Source: an uncultured Aurantimonas sp. (GTDB lineage: Bacteria; Pseudomonadota; Alphaproteobacteria; Rhizobiales; Rhizobiaceae). Taken from it: 64,000 bases of DNA. Positions 54,801-62,733 of this stretch are shown here, piece by piece; the stretch's first letter is position 1, and each line of letters opens with the position of its first letter. The stretch is taken from positions 1 through 64,000 of the forward strand of contig CANKZU010000004.1 in NCBI GenBank assembly GCA_947488615.1, written 5' to 3'. The notes under the pieces were generated by a model that made no database searches, was not told the origin of the DNA, and was given only the letters and a program-made list of their open reading frames with translations. The position numbers and the translations under genes are program-made.

Positions 54801-55057
54801 TTGGACGTCTCCTCCCGTGTCTCGGCAGCTTCGCCGACCGGCGCGATTTCGACGCCGGATCGGCGCCATCCGCGTGGCTCGGCTGGACTGCGCCTGGAAT
54901 AGCCGCCGATGACGGAGCGGTAATCGGCGCTACGGACCGCCGCGGAGGGATCTTCCGGTGAGGGGTATGTGAGAACTTGCGGCAAACCCATGGGTTCGCT
55001 TGTCGCGCAGCCAGCCAGAAGCAGGCCGGGCAAGCCGACAATCATGAAGCGGATCAT
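54797..55057 (-). CDS. small lipoprotein of the copper cluster
   Basis: An 86-residue protein with a lipobox (GLLLAGCATS) and a short hydrophilic mature part. First gene of the leftward copper cluster; its stop overlaps the TolC-like start by ATGA. The start is at 55057 or 55045. Function unknown. Confidence 0.7.
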   Translation of the reverse strand: MIRFMIVGLPGLLLAGCATSEPMGLPQVLTYPSPEDPSAAVRSADYRSVIGGYSRRSPAEPRGWRRSGVEIAPVGEAAETREETSK

Positions 55058-55247
55058 TGAAAGGACCTAACGGGCGAACTTTACCGTTCGCCAGCCATTC
55101 ACGGGCCGGTCGATACGATGAAGTTCAAAAATGTGGGGACGCGAGAACACCAGACGCCTTGGGCGTGAGGCGGACTCATCCGAGGCGATGTCCGGTCCGT
55201 CAGGAACGGCATGCGAACATCATAGGGTGCGCGGCGGCGCCGTCAGA

Positions 55248-55640
55248 TCAGGTTCGCGGGGGTCTTTCGCCGGCGGGAACCTGGCTTCCCACCAATTCGA
55301 CGACGTGCCAACCAGGAATCCAGTTGGCGGGCCAGTCCAGGTGATTTTCCGCCAACAGGTCCGGCATCGAAGCCGGCGGGCAGTGATCGTTGTGTTTGTC
55401 GCCCGTCGCCTTGGGCGGATGCTTGTCGGCGTAGCTGGCGGCATCGTTCGCGACCGAAGCGACATGATCCTCGGCAACTTGATCAGCCGATGGACCGACG
55501 ATGGAAACTGCAAATTCGCGATCGCCCGAATGCGGCAACGCGTGCGCCATCTGGGACGACAGCACTGCCACGCAGAACAGCGCTGCGGCGAACAGCCTGC
55601 CTATCGCTTGCAAGGGGTGCTTAGAGATCGTCATTGGCAT
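55248..55640 (-). CDS. secreted hypothetical protein, possibly metal-related
   Basis: About 130 residues: N-terminal hydrophobic signal (LFAAALFCVAVLSSQMAHA) then a hydrophilic region with KHNDHCPPASMPD, reminiscent of DUF2946-like small metal-cluster proteins. The start at 55640 or 55634 is uncertain and ribosome sites are weak. Its position upstream of the copper cluster, same strand, supports a link. Function not established. Confidence 0.5.
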   Translation of the reverse strand: MPMTISKHPLQAIGRLFAAALFCVAVLSSQMAHALPHSGDREFAVSIVGPSADQVAEDHVASVANDAASYADKHPPKATGDKHNDHCPPASMPDLLAENHLDWPANWIPGWHVVELVGSQVPAGERPPRT

Positions 55641-56008
55641 CCGGGTACTGGATTCGCTGGAATCAGTCCATCCTGAAATGTTCACGTCGACGTCATCGGC
55701 TACAGGTGCCGCGCTGCAAATCCTCTGAATCGCAGAACGGAGGGCATCGCCAAACACCACGTTCGATCGCAAGGCCGGGAAATCCCGTCTAAATCTCATT
55801 CCAAGCGTCGGACGGCGGCGCTCTTACCCGTCCGTGCGGAAAATTGGCCCCCGATCGGCAACCAATACTGAACCCTTGAATGGATGTGTCTTGCGCCGTC
55901 GCGTTCGGAGCTGATCGGAGCGGTGAGCGCGGGGACGACGATAACGGCATAATTTGGAGTTCCCCCGGTTCCGTGGACACAAATCGGCTTTCATAGAAAG
56001 GTGTCCCC
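55641..56008. other. gap between copper cluster and IS3 relic
   Basis: No supported gene in these 368 bases. The right end (from about 55950, with TCCCCCGGTTCCGTGGACAC) probably belongs to the IS3 relic's terminus. The left part may hold the promoter for the leftward secreted-protein gene. Confidence 0.4.
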
Positions 56009-56320
56009 ATGCCGAGAACGAGGAACCCGTACCCTGCGGACTTCAGGGATCAGATCGTTGCGTTGGCTCATGCCGGTCGCAGCATCGAGACCCTTGCACG
56101 TGAGTTCGAACCTTGTGCCGCGACCATTGCCTTGTGGGTCCGGCAGGCCGGGATCGATGAAGGTGCCCGGAGTGACGGTCCAACCAGTCTGGAACGCGAA
56201 GAGTTGCGGCGGCTGCGCAAGGAGAACCGCCAGCTTCGGATGGAGCGCGACATCCTCTCAAAGGCCGCGGCCTGGTTCGCTCGGAACGACGTGACATCGT
56301 CGGGGTCTTCGAATTCATGA
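56009..56320 (+). CDS. IS3-family OrfA of a relic element
   Basis: A 103-residue OrfA of a different IS3 subgroup from the element at 49930: RNPYPADFRDQIVALAHAG, CAATIALWVRQAGI, LRRLRKENRQLRMERDILSK. It is intact and overlaps orfB by ATGA, but the partner is deleted internally. Confidence 0.85.
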   Translation: MPRTRNPYPADFRDQIVALAHAGRSIETLAREFEPCAATIALWVRQAGIDEGARSDGPTSLEREELRRLRKENRQLRMERDILSKAAAWFARNDVTSSGSSNS

Positions 56321-56736
56321 CCACGAACCAGGCCGTTTTTCCCGTGCAGATGATGGCGAAGCTCATGGGCGTTTCACGCAGCGGGTTTTATGTTTGGAGC
56401 CGCCGCGCGCCGTCCGACCGTGCCGTCGCCGATGCAGCCTTGACTGAGCGGACCGCCAAGATCCACGGGGCGTCGAAAGAGACCTACGGCGCACCACGGA
56501 TCCACGCCGAACTGGCGGATGAAGGCGCCAATGTCGGCCGCAAGCGGGTCGAGCGGCTCTGGAAATCCATCAAATACGAGGAGGTCTATCTTCGGGCCTA
56601 TGAGACCGTCAGCCATGCCCGCACATCGATCGGCCGCTATCTCAACTTTTACAACGCACGACGCCCACATTCGAGCCTGGGCCGGAAAACACCGGACCAC
56701 GCCTACTTCAAACAGCCGCTTCTCGCAGCGGCTTAA
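56317..56736 (+). pseudogene. IS3-family OrfB with internal deletion
   Basis: The ORF is open for 139 residues but joins the N-terminal domain (KLMGVSRSGFYVWSRR, TYGAPRIHAELADEG, KRVERL) straight to the far C-terminus (WKSIKYEEVYLRAYETVSHA, NFYNARRPHSSLGRKTP). The catalytic Asp-Asp part is missing, a loss of roughly half the usual 280 residues. The frame is kept at the join, GTCGAGCGGCT near 56548-56558. Confidence 0.88.
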
Positions 56737-56971
56737 ACCCGGCAGACCATCCACTTATCAAACCCGCGAGCCTGTTCAGACAAACCGAGCCACTTCTTCG
56801 TTCGCTTTTCATACACCTGTGCGGCTCCTCTCCTTTCGCGACACCAGCTGCATCATGCAAGGGTCCGATAAGTGGAGATTATTGGACCCTTCCTGAGTTC
56901 CAGCACGAGGTGCAACACACCCTAGCCGACGTGGAATCGGCGGGCTGTCTAGACCATTCGGGAGTGTTGCC

Positions 56972-57553
56972 ATGCCATCCTATTCGCACCTTTCCACTTG
57001 GGAAAGGGAGCAGCTTGCCGCGCTGAAGGCCGCCGGGACCTCAGGAAGTTCCATGGCCAGGGCGCTCGGGCGTTCCCCCGACACGATCAGCCGGGGACTG
57101 CGCCGAAACCGTCTCCCAGGTGGCGGGTATTCGCCGCGTCAGGCCGACGGAGCCTATCTCGAGCGACGGCGGCGTGACGCCATACTTGAGAGCGACAGAA
57201 GATTGCGCCAGTTCGTGACCGACCGCCTCACCGAAGGCTGGTCGCCCGAGCAGATCGCCGGCTGGCTCAAGCGAAACACCGAGCCGAAGCTGCGCACTCT
57301 CGTCACCGAGACGATCTACGCCGTTATCTACAAAGCTGCTCAACAGCCGGAGAAGCTCTGGCACTATCTGGTCAGGCGGCGGCCGCGGCGTCGCTCGGTG
57401 AACCGATCGCCATGTCGCATGAACTCGCTGTGGTCTAACGGAAACCCTTGGAAACCAGGGGAGCTAGCTTGCAACATGCCGCAACATGGAACCAGGAGTG
57501 TGCTGGCGTTATTTGCTATTAAACTACTGATCTATATGATAAATAAATGGTAG
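56972..57553 (+). pseudogene. IS30-family transposase, C-terminally truncated
   Basis: The N-terminal 140 residues match IS30 transposases: HLSTWEREQLAALKAAGTSG, ALGRSPDTISRGLRRN, LTEGWSPEQIAGWLKRN. Similarity stops near 57400 after LVRRRPRRRS, before the DDE domain. The remaining 50 codons are unrelated AT-rich sequence reaching to the tRNA-Met fragment, so the truncation point may mark a recombination junction. Confidence 0.85.
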
Positions 57554-57592
57554 CGGAGGAGGGACTCGAACCCCCGACACGCGGATTATGAT
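57548..57592 (-). repeat. tRNA-Met(CAU) 3' fragment, probable attachment site
   Basis: Reading leftward, 45 bases from ATCATAATCCGC through the T arm (GGGGG-TTCGAGT-CCCTC) to CTCCGCTACCA match the 3' part of an elongator tRNA-Met, beginning within the anticodon loop. The 5' half is absent: upstream bases cannot form a D arm. Such a copy is what site-specific integration at a tRNA gene leaves. An 8-base inverted repeat GGATTATG/CATAATCC (57583-57606) overlaps its edge and could be the integrase core. Confidence 0.75.
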
Positions 57593-57782
57593 GCCCGCCA
57601 TAATCCAGCTATCGCAAAGGGTTGCTCCGCGAGATGTGTCAAACCTCGGGTCGAAGTTCAAAGACTTACAGGGAAATTGTCAAACCGTACCTCGCGAATG
57701 CCATGGCCTTGCCCTCCATTCGGTCTGAGGTTGCACGTCCGGGTATCTATTGGGCATGATCCGGCATCAGCCGGAGGTGCCC

Positions 57783-58064
57783 ATGTCTCTAACCGCGATT
57801 CTCTTCACCATCGTCCTCGTCGCCAGTGCCGGTTCCGCCAATGCTGGAATCATACAACCGACACCATCGGCAGCCGAGCGATTGGACGAGATCCGACTTG
57901 CTCAGCGTCGCAGCTGCAAGGCCGTGTCATCTTGCCGGGAGGCTGTCGAGATGTGGTGCGGCGGTTATAGCGGCGCTGATCGAGACAAAGACGGCATACC
58001 GTGTGAGAACGTCTGCAGCTCGAAAGCCCAGGTCGACCAGATTCGGGCGGAGATCGGATGCTAA
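57783..58064 (+). CDS. secreted Excalibur-domain protein
   Basis: A 93-residue protein with a signal peptide (cleavage near SANAGI) and a C-terminal Excalibur calcium-binding domain: CREAVEMWCGGYSGADRDKD followed by GIPCENVC. GGAGG precedes the ATG at 57783. Its stop overlaps the next gene. Excalibur domains often accompany extracellular nucleases, which fits the neighbour. Confidence 0.85.
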   Translation: MSLTAILFTIVLVASAGSANAGIIQPTPSAAERLDEIRLAQRRSCKAVSSCREAVEMWCGGYSGADRDKDGIPCENVCSSKAQVDQIRAEIGC

Positions 58065-58477
58065 AACACCTCATCACGAGTGCATTGCTCGTAGCTGCTC
58101 TCACTGGCCAAACACTCGCCCACAGCATTCCGGTCTGCTCCGGCGGAGATCGCGCCGCCCGCAAGCTCACCTGCATCGTCGACGGCGACACCGGATGGGA
58201 GCGCGGCGTGAAGTGGCGCGCACTCGGCGTCGATACACCAGAGATCAGCAGCCCGGAATGTGCCAAAGAGAAGCGCATCGGGATCAAGGCGCGGGATCGG
58301 CTCCGAGAATTGATGGGCGGCGGCTACACGATCGAATGGACAGGCGGGAAGGGAAAATATGGCCGGGAGCTTGCCAGGGTCCGCCTTGCCGACGGCCGCG
58401 ATGCTGGCCAGGTATTGATCGAGGAACACCTGTCACAGCCCTGGCCGAACCAGGGCAACAAGTGGTGCGGACGATGA
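58058..58477 (+). CDS. thermonuclease-like (SNase) secreted protein
   Basis: A 139-residue protein with a signal peptide and staphylococcal-nuclease fold: CIVDGDTGWERGVKWRALGV, DTPEISSPECAKEK, and YGRELARVRLADGRDAGQVL. Key Arg/Asp residues of the family are largely visible. It overlaps the Excalibur gene and the next ORF. A secreted nuclease is likely. Confidence 0.87.
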   Translation: MLKHLITSALLVAALTGQTLAHSIPVCSGGDRAARKLTCIVDGDTGWERGVKWRALGVDTPEISSPECAKEKRIGIKARDRLRELMGGGYTIEWTGGKGKYGRELARVRLADGRDAGQVLIEEHLSQPWPNQGNKWCGR

Positions 58478-58719
58478 CAGAGAAGACCTATTACGTCGTC
58501 CAGCCCTTCGAACGGAAAGGACGCAGGTTGAGGGCCGCGCCTGCCACGCAATGTCGATCGGACAGCGAGGCGATTACCCGCGCCGAGCGGGACGCAAAGC
58601 GATATGCTGGCGTGGTCGCATTTCGCCAGGTTGCTGATGATGAGACGGGCGAAACGACGGACGAACCCGTCTTCCTGGCGCGCCACGGCGAACTGCCCTC
58701 AGAGATGAGCGACGAATGA
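58474..58719 (+). CDS. hypothetical protein of the tRNA-Met island
   Basis: 81 residues starting MTEKTYYVVQPFERKGRRLR with LARHGELPSEMSDE at the end; no signal or membrane helix. Stop-start overlaps with both neighbours. Small proteins of this sort are common in phages and mobile elements. Not recognised. Confidence 0.65.
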   Translation: MTEKTYYVVQPFERKGRRLRAAPATQCRSDSEAITRAERDAKRYAGVVAFRQVADDETGETTDEPVFLARHGELPSEMSDE

Positions 58720-59012
58720 TCGCGCCCGTCGAAAAAGGCGCGCCGATCGTCATCGAGACACTCGGCGATCTGATCGATGCCGGCATGCACCTGTCGGTCT
58801 ATTGCGGCGCGGCGCTCGGTCCCGATTGGTGCGGTCGCGCGCTCGACGTCGACACCGCTGAGCTCGCCAGACTGTTCGGCCGCGACGCGGTCTATGTCGG
58901 GCGGGTGTTCCCGCTGAAATGCGCCCGCTGCGGCAGCCGCAAGCTGGAATATCGCGTCGGCGCCAACCCGACGATCGTCCCGATGGCGGGCGATCCCTTC
59001 GCACGGCGATGA
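58716..59012 (+). CDS. hypothetical protein with a CxxC pair
   Basis: 98 residues; a segment LKCARCGSRKLEYRVG resembles half a zinc ribbon. It overlaps both neighbours by ATGA or similar. Function unknown. Confidence 0.65.
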   Translation: MIAPVEKGAPIVIETLGDLIDAGMHLSVYCGAALGPDWCGRALDVDTAELARLFGRDAVYVGRVFPLKCARCGSRKLEYRVGANPTIVPMAGDPFARR

Positions 59013-59254
59013 TCCGGCGCCTGCTCGCCCGCCTTCTCCGCCGCCCGCCGGAGATCCGCCGCGAGGCAACTGTCCTGGTGACGATGCACGGGGCGCAGGG
59101 AGCGTGGGTGGCCGCTCGCGACAAACGCCGGCTGGCGAAGGTGGCAGACGCTGAAGCCGATGCGCACCGCTGGAATGCCGTCATGCGGGAGATCGAGCGA
59201 CAGACCGGATATCAGCACCAGCCAGACACGGCGACGCGAATCCTGGAGCCGTGA
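59009..59254 (+). CDS. small basic hypothetical protein
   Basis: 81 residues, Arg-rich N-terminus (MIRRLLARLLRRPPEIRREA), then a helix-rich part. Last of the five overlapping rightward genes. Function unknown. Confidence 0.6.
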   Translation: MIRRLLARLLRRPPEIRREATVLVTMHGAQGAWVAARDKRRLAKVADAEADAHRWNAVMREIERQTGYQHQPDTATRILEP

Positions 59255-59468
59255 TGCGCGATGCCGGGAGCGCCACTGCTTTTCCGGTTGAATGGTCGGA
59301 CCCGCCATATATAGCGACCGGTGCGGCAGCAAGGAGGTCAGCGTCAAGGGATGGGCCAATAGCAGATTACAGCCCGAGAGAGGTACGCCGTCCATTCCCC
59401 AAAACGAGGAAGCCGCCCGAGCTGATCAAGAGCATCGTCGGCTCTGCACGGCAGCGAAGTACGGCCCG

Positions 59469-59969
59469 CTACACGCCCAAGCGCTCGCTGGTGAGTTCGG
59501 CTTGAACTGTTGAACGGAGCTGCTGCTTCACGTGATTGATGCTCAAAATGATGGCGCGAACTTCTGCGGCGGACAGATCGGCATCGAGCGCATTGAGTTG
59601 GTCAAGAATGGCATCTACTGCATCTGATACGGAAGATTGGATTCGCTTGACGACCGCATCTTCTTTGCTGCCGCAAAGTGCGTCGAAATCGTCGAGTTCA
59701 GGCAAAAATGCGTTGTTTTGTACGGAGCTCAGCTCAGATGTTCTGCGTGCTCGATCAGCGGAATTAACACGCGCTGTTGTCACCAAAGCTGAGATGGTAT
59801 GGATGAGCTGCTCAAGATGCGTCTCGACCGGCCGGCCGATCCACCGGTCAAAGGCATCCCGACGATCAGCCTGCTTGCCCAGCCGTTTTTCGACGCCTCT
59901 GGTATGAACGTAGGTAATAACCGAAACCAATAGCGCGACTACGGCGGCCAGCGCTTCTAAGCTCTCCAT
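59469..59969 (-). CDS. membrane-anchored helical protein, third gene of the GHKL-STAS unit
   Basis: 166 residues: one N-terminal helix (LEALAAVVALLVSVITYV) then a long helical cytosolic region (HLEQLIHTISALVTTARV; VKRIQSSVSDAVDAILDQL). It begins 7 bases after the STAS-like stop, so the genes are surely co-transcribed. It may anchor the complex to the membrane. No known family recognised. Confidence 0.75.
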   Translation of the reverse strand: MESLEALAAVVALLVSVITYVHTRGVEKRLGKQADRRDAFDRWIGRPVETHLEQLIHTISALVTTARVNSADRARRTSELSSVQNNAFLPELDDFDALCGSKEDAVVKRIQSSVSDAVDAILDQLNALDADLSAAEVRAIILSINHVKQQLRSTVQAELTSERLGV

Positions 59970-59976
59970 TTCACCA

Positions 59977-60306
59977 TCAAATGAGCGGCGCTCTGCTCGA
60001 AGTGGCGTTTCTGATTCCGATTTCGATCCACTGCTTCAGCTCATCAGATGCTCTGAAATGGTATTTCCCTAGGAATCCGTCGCGTCCCTGGAGCCGTGCG
60101 ATGCTTTGCGAAAAAAGGCCCTGAAAATAGGAAGGGGAAATCGCATCGAGGTAATCCGGAACCACCACCTCCACCGTCCCAGGCGCAACGTCTAGTGCAT
60201 CGATGCCCAGAGCCTGCCGCGCCGCAATTCCCCGCTCCTTCCCCGACAAATTGCGCACGCGCCCACTCTCCGCGAGAACACCGAGGTTTATCATGTGGTC
60301 AAACAT
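59977..60306 (-). CDS. STAS-like DUF4325 protein
   Basis: 109 residues. The core VEVVVPDYLDAISPSYFQGLF and GKYHFRASDELKQWIEIGI match the STAS-like DUF4325 family, which is found next to or fused with GHKL ATPases. The ATG lies one base after the upstream GHKL gene's stop. By analogy with SpoIIAA-type anti-anti-sigma proteins it may be bound and regulated by the ATPase. Confidence 0.75.
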   Translation of the reverse strand: MFDHMINLGVLAESGRVRNLSGKERGIAARQALGIDALDVAPGTVEVVVPDYLDAISPSYFQGLFSQSIARLQGRDGFLGKYHFRASDELKQWIEIGIRNATSSRAPLI

Positions 60307-60307
60307 C

Positions 60308-61915
60308 TCACTTGCCCGCGGCTTGGATCGACTGATCCAAGATGAAGCGCATCGTTATCAGGGTACCCGGAAATTCGACCGGTAAGTCCGCTACATAATC
60401 GGTGTCCGGCGGTTCCGCCACATTATTGTTCGGGTTGAACCACTGTAGCCGGCGATCATCCTCCCGAGAGCCAAACCCCTCATTATAGGGGGCCTCAAAC
60501 CGGATATAGGAACCTCCCGATACAATGGCCACTTTAGGACCCAGGGCAGCGGTTGGAGACCTACCGATCTCGTTTGCGAACTCTAGAATGTCCATCAAAC
60601 CGGTACCGCCGCTTGGCTGGGTATGGTTTTGCAGGAACCTCGAGATTCCATCCTGGACTGCAAAAACTGTCGCCAATGTGGCCGCGCTCCTACCAGACGA
60701 TCGGTGCAAATGGCAATAACGGCCGATTTGCTCCGTTATCTCGCGCGGCCCATCCATAATCGTCTGGCTTATCGGCCGCCCCAGGTTCAAAAAGGTCAGG
60801 TGACACACATGCGTGAACGCAAGATGAGGCTCATCTTCGCTGCTGCGCCGCGCCATATAGCCTGCAACGATCCACTCACCGTCACCTTCAGAGCGCCCGT
60901 GGCGCTCGGCATTGTTGAGTGTCTCTGTAACCATGCTCTTCAAGCGACCGCGGCCGTGCTCAGTCAGCTTCATTGGCTCTTCCGGAAGTCCGAGCCATTC
61001 GTTCACTCTCTTTGCGATCCGGTCCGCTTGGAATTCGACGGTTGAAGGTTCAAGGGCTATTTTCTTCGATGATGAGGATCCCCCACTACGGCGTTGCCCC
61101 ACTGGCAGCGGCCAGACATCGTCCATTTTCATCCGGCCGAATGGCTTCATGCGCAGAAATTCGCGAAGACCGACAGCCTCAAGGACCTTTCTGGTGGGCC
61201 CCTTGACATAGCCGCCCTTCGTCATGGGAGCCATACCTTCTCTCATGATGCCAAATACTAGAAATGGCGCGACGTCCAGGACGTACAGATCCTCAAAATC
61301 GATCCGATACCCGACGGCGTTGCAGTCGGCTTCCGCTATTTTCCGCAGAGTCTCCAACGTGTCGTTCGGGTTGTCGATCAAGGAAAAGTTTTCGCAGACA
61401 ATCCTGACGCCCTCCCTCCGCTTCTTCGCCCGGAGCCATCTCAGCTGCCGATCCGGCACAAATGCGTCCAAGATGGCATTGGCCTTCGGGGTCGCGGTAA
61501 GCATCGCCTTCGTGAAGCGTGACCTCGGCTCGGTCCGACGCTTCTTTTCAATTTTCCGGACCGCAGCTTTAGCTTTTGCCTCTGGATTCCTCTCGATTCT
61601 TTTTCGAAATGCAGCCTTAAGTCTATCGAATTCAGGGTCCGGAAGGCTTCGAAGTTCGAGAGCGGTAATTCGTGACGAGCCGTGCGGCCAAACATGCTCA
61701 AATTTCAACGGCCTACGTTTCAATAGCCTGCTCCCAAAAGCCGCATGCTGCCCTTTCCAAAAAGAGGATGCTAGACTGGTTTGCTCAATCAGGACCGCCT
61801 TATAGCCTTTTCGAGACGGATTGAGTGACGGGATGGCGATGAGCATCCAAGGCATTTGAAACCTGATTGCACCATGTAGACCACGGCTTTCCGGCGACAG
61901 CATAGTCGGGGTCAC
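60308..61915 (-). CDS. GHKL-type ATP-binding protein
   Basis: About 535 residues. The C-terminal half carries an HATPase fold: N box TETLNNAERHG (about residue 335), an FLNLGRPISQTIM segment where the usual D-box Asp is Asn, and a glycine loop QPSGGTGLMDILEFAN. The N-terminal half is basic and not recognised. The start is uncertain: GTG at 61915, ATG at 61903 or ATG at 61855. First gene of a tight three-gene unit with a STAS-like and a membrane protein. Confidence 0.78.
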   Translation of the reverse strand: MTPTMLSPESRGLHGAIRFQMPWMLIAIPSLNPSRKGYKAVLIEQTSLASSFWKGQHAAFGSRLLKRRPLKFEHVWPHGSSRITALELRSLPDPEFDRLKAAFRKRIERNPEAKAKAAVRKIEKKRRTEPRSRFTKAMLTATPKANAILDAFVPDRQLRWLRAKKRREGVRIVCENFSLIDNPNDTLETLRKIAEADCNAVGYRIDFEDLYVLDVAPFLVFGIMREGMAPMTKGGYVKGPTRKVLEAVGLREFLRMKPFGRMKMDDVWPLPVGQRRSGGSSSSKKIALEPSTVEFQADRIAKRVNEWLGLPEEPMKLTEHGRGRLKSMVTETLNNAERHGRSEGDGEWIVAGYMARRSSEDEPHLAFTHVCHLTFLNLGRPISQTIMDGPREITEQIGRYCHLHRSSGRSAATLATVFAVQDGISRFLQNHTQPSGGTGLMDILEFANEIGRSPTAALGPKVAIVSGGSYIRFEAPYNEGFGSREDDRRLQWFNPNNNVAEPPDTDYVADLPVEFPGTLITMRFILDQSIQAAGK

Positions 61916-61986
61916 ATTTGGTACCGCGGCGCATCCTGCAGGAAGATCGTTGCTGCGCTTGGTCCTGTAGAATCAGACGCGCCTGG

Positions 61987-62646
61987 TCACGCTACCCCCT
62001 CATCCCTCCGCTCGCCTTTCGCCACGACCCGCAATGCCCCGTCCGGCAACGGCCGCTGCAGTGCCGACGCCTCCGACCACTCCGCCCGCAGCCAGACGTC
62101 GATCTCCTCGGGTTCGGTCAGGATCACCGGCATTGCCTTCGGATGCACCGCGCCGACTTCGGCGTTGGGCTCGCAGGTGAGGAAGGCGTAGAGGTCGGCG
62201 TTGACCTCGCCCTCCTTCAGCTTCCGCGTCGACGTCCAGTTCGTCCAGATCCCGGCGAACACGGCGAGCGGCCGGGACTCGTCGAGCGCGAACCACACAG
62301 GCACCTTCTTGCCCTCGATCGTGTCGTATTCGGAAAAGCTGGTGAACGGCACGACGCAACGATGCTCCGGCCCCAGCCAGCGGCGCCAGTGCGGCGACTT
62401 GACGTTTCGCACATTGGTGACGCCGCGGTCGGTCTTGCGGCCCTTCAGGACGAATTGCGGCGACGGCATGCCCCAGCGCATCATCGTCAGTTCGCGCTCG
62501 CCGTCGTCGCCGTTGCGCACCACCGGCGCCGGATAGTCCGGAAAGACGCCCGGCAGCGACGGCAGATTGCCTGTCCTATCGCGCATCGCCCGCGTGAACT
62601 CGCGGATCGCCGCCTGGCCCTTGGTGATGGAGTAGAGATTGCACAT
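61987..62646 (-). CDS. yedK: SRAP (HMCES/YedK) abasic-site protein
   Basis: 219 residues starting MCNLYSITKGQ: Cys2, exposed after Met removal, forms the crosslink to abasic sites in single-stranded DNA. Supporting residues are in TNVRNV, PFTSFSEYD (Glu) and HPKAMPVIL (His). The start at 62646 is required by the Cys2 chemistry; an in-frame ATG at 62673 would block it. It protects DNA at replication forks and is often carried by phages and SOS-linked loci. Same strand as the GHKL gene, 71 bases upstream. Confidence 0.93.
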   Translation of the reverse strand: MCNLYSITKGQAAIREFTRAMRDRTGNLPSLPGVFPDYPAPVVRNGDDGERELTMMRWGMPSPQFVLKGRKTDRGVTNVRNVKSPHWRRWLGPEHRCVVPFTSFSEYDTIEGKKVPVWFALDESRPLAVFAGIWTNWTSTRKLKEGEVNADLYAFLTCEPNAEVGAVHPKAMPVILTEPEEIDVWLRAEWSEASALQRPLPDGALRVVAKGERRDEGVA

Positions 62647-62671
62647 CCCGGAGAAGATAGGCACAGAACGC

Positions 62672-62706
62672 AAAAGAACCGCCGACCCCGAAGGGTCAGC
62701 GGTTTG
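62672..62706 (-). terminator. rho-independent terminator of the small-gene cassette
   Basis: On the bottom strand AACCGCTGACCC-TTCG-GGGTCGGCGGTT, one mismatch, with a UUCG-type loop and CTTTTG after it. It ends the leftward cassette of four small genes before the SRAP gene. Confidence 0.8.
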
Positions 62707-62733
62707 CGTAGGTCAGCAGAGGCGGGTGTAAGA

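Noticed and set aside
57548..57640. A complete tRNA or the 3' piece of a split tmRNA
   Set aside because: The T arm, CCA and anticodon-loop half fit tRNA-Met, but no D arm or matching anticodon 5' strand exists upstream. The apparent acceptor match GCGGAG near 57630 would give an 88-base RNA with no D arm.
59251..59505. Short top-strand ORFs after the five-gene cassette
   Set aside because: The frames overlap the 3' end of a supported bottom-strand gene and show no family features.
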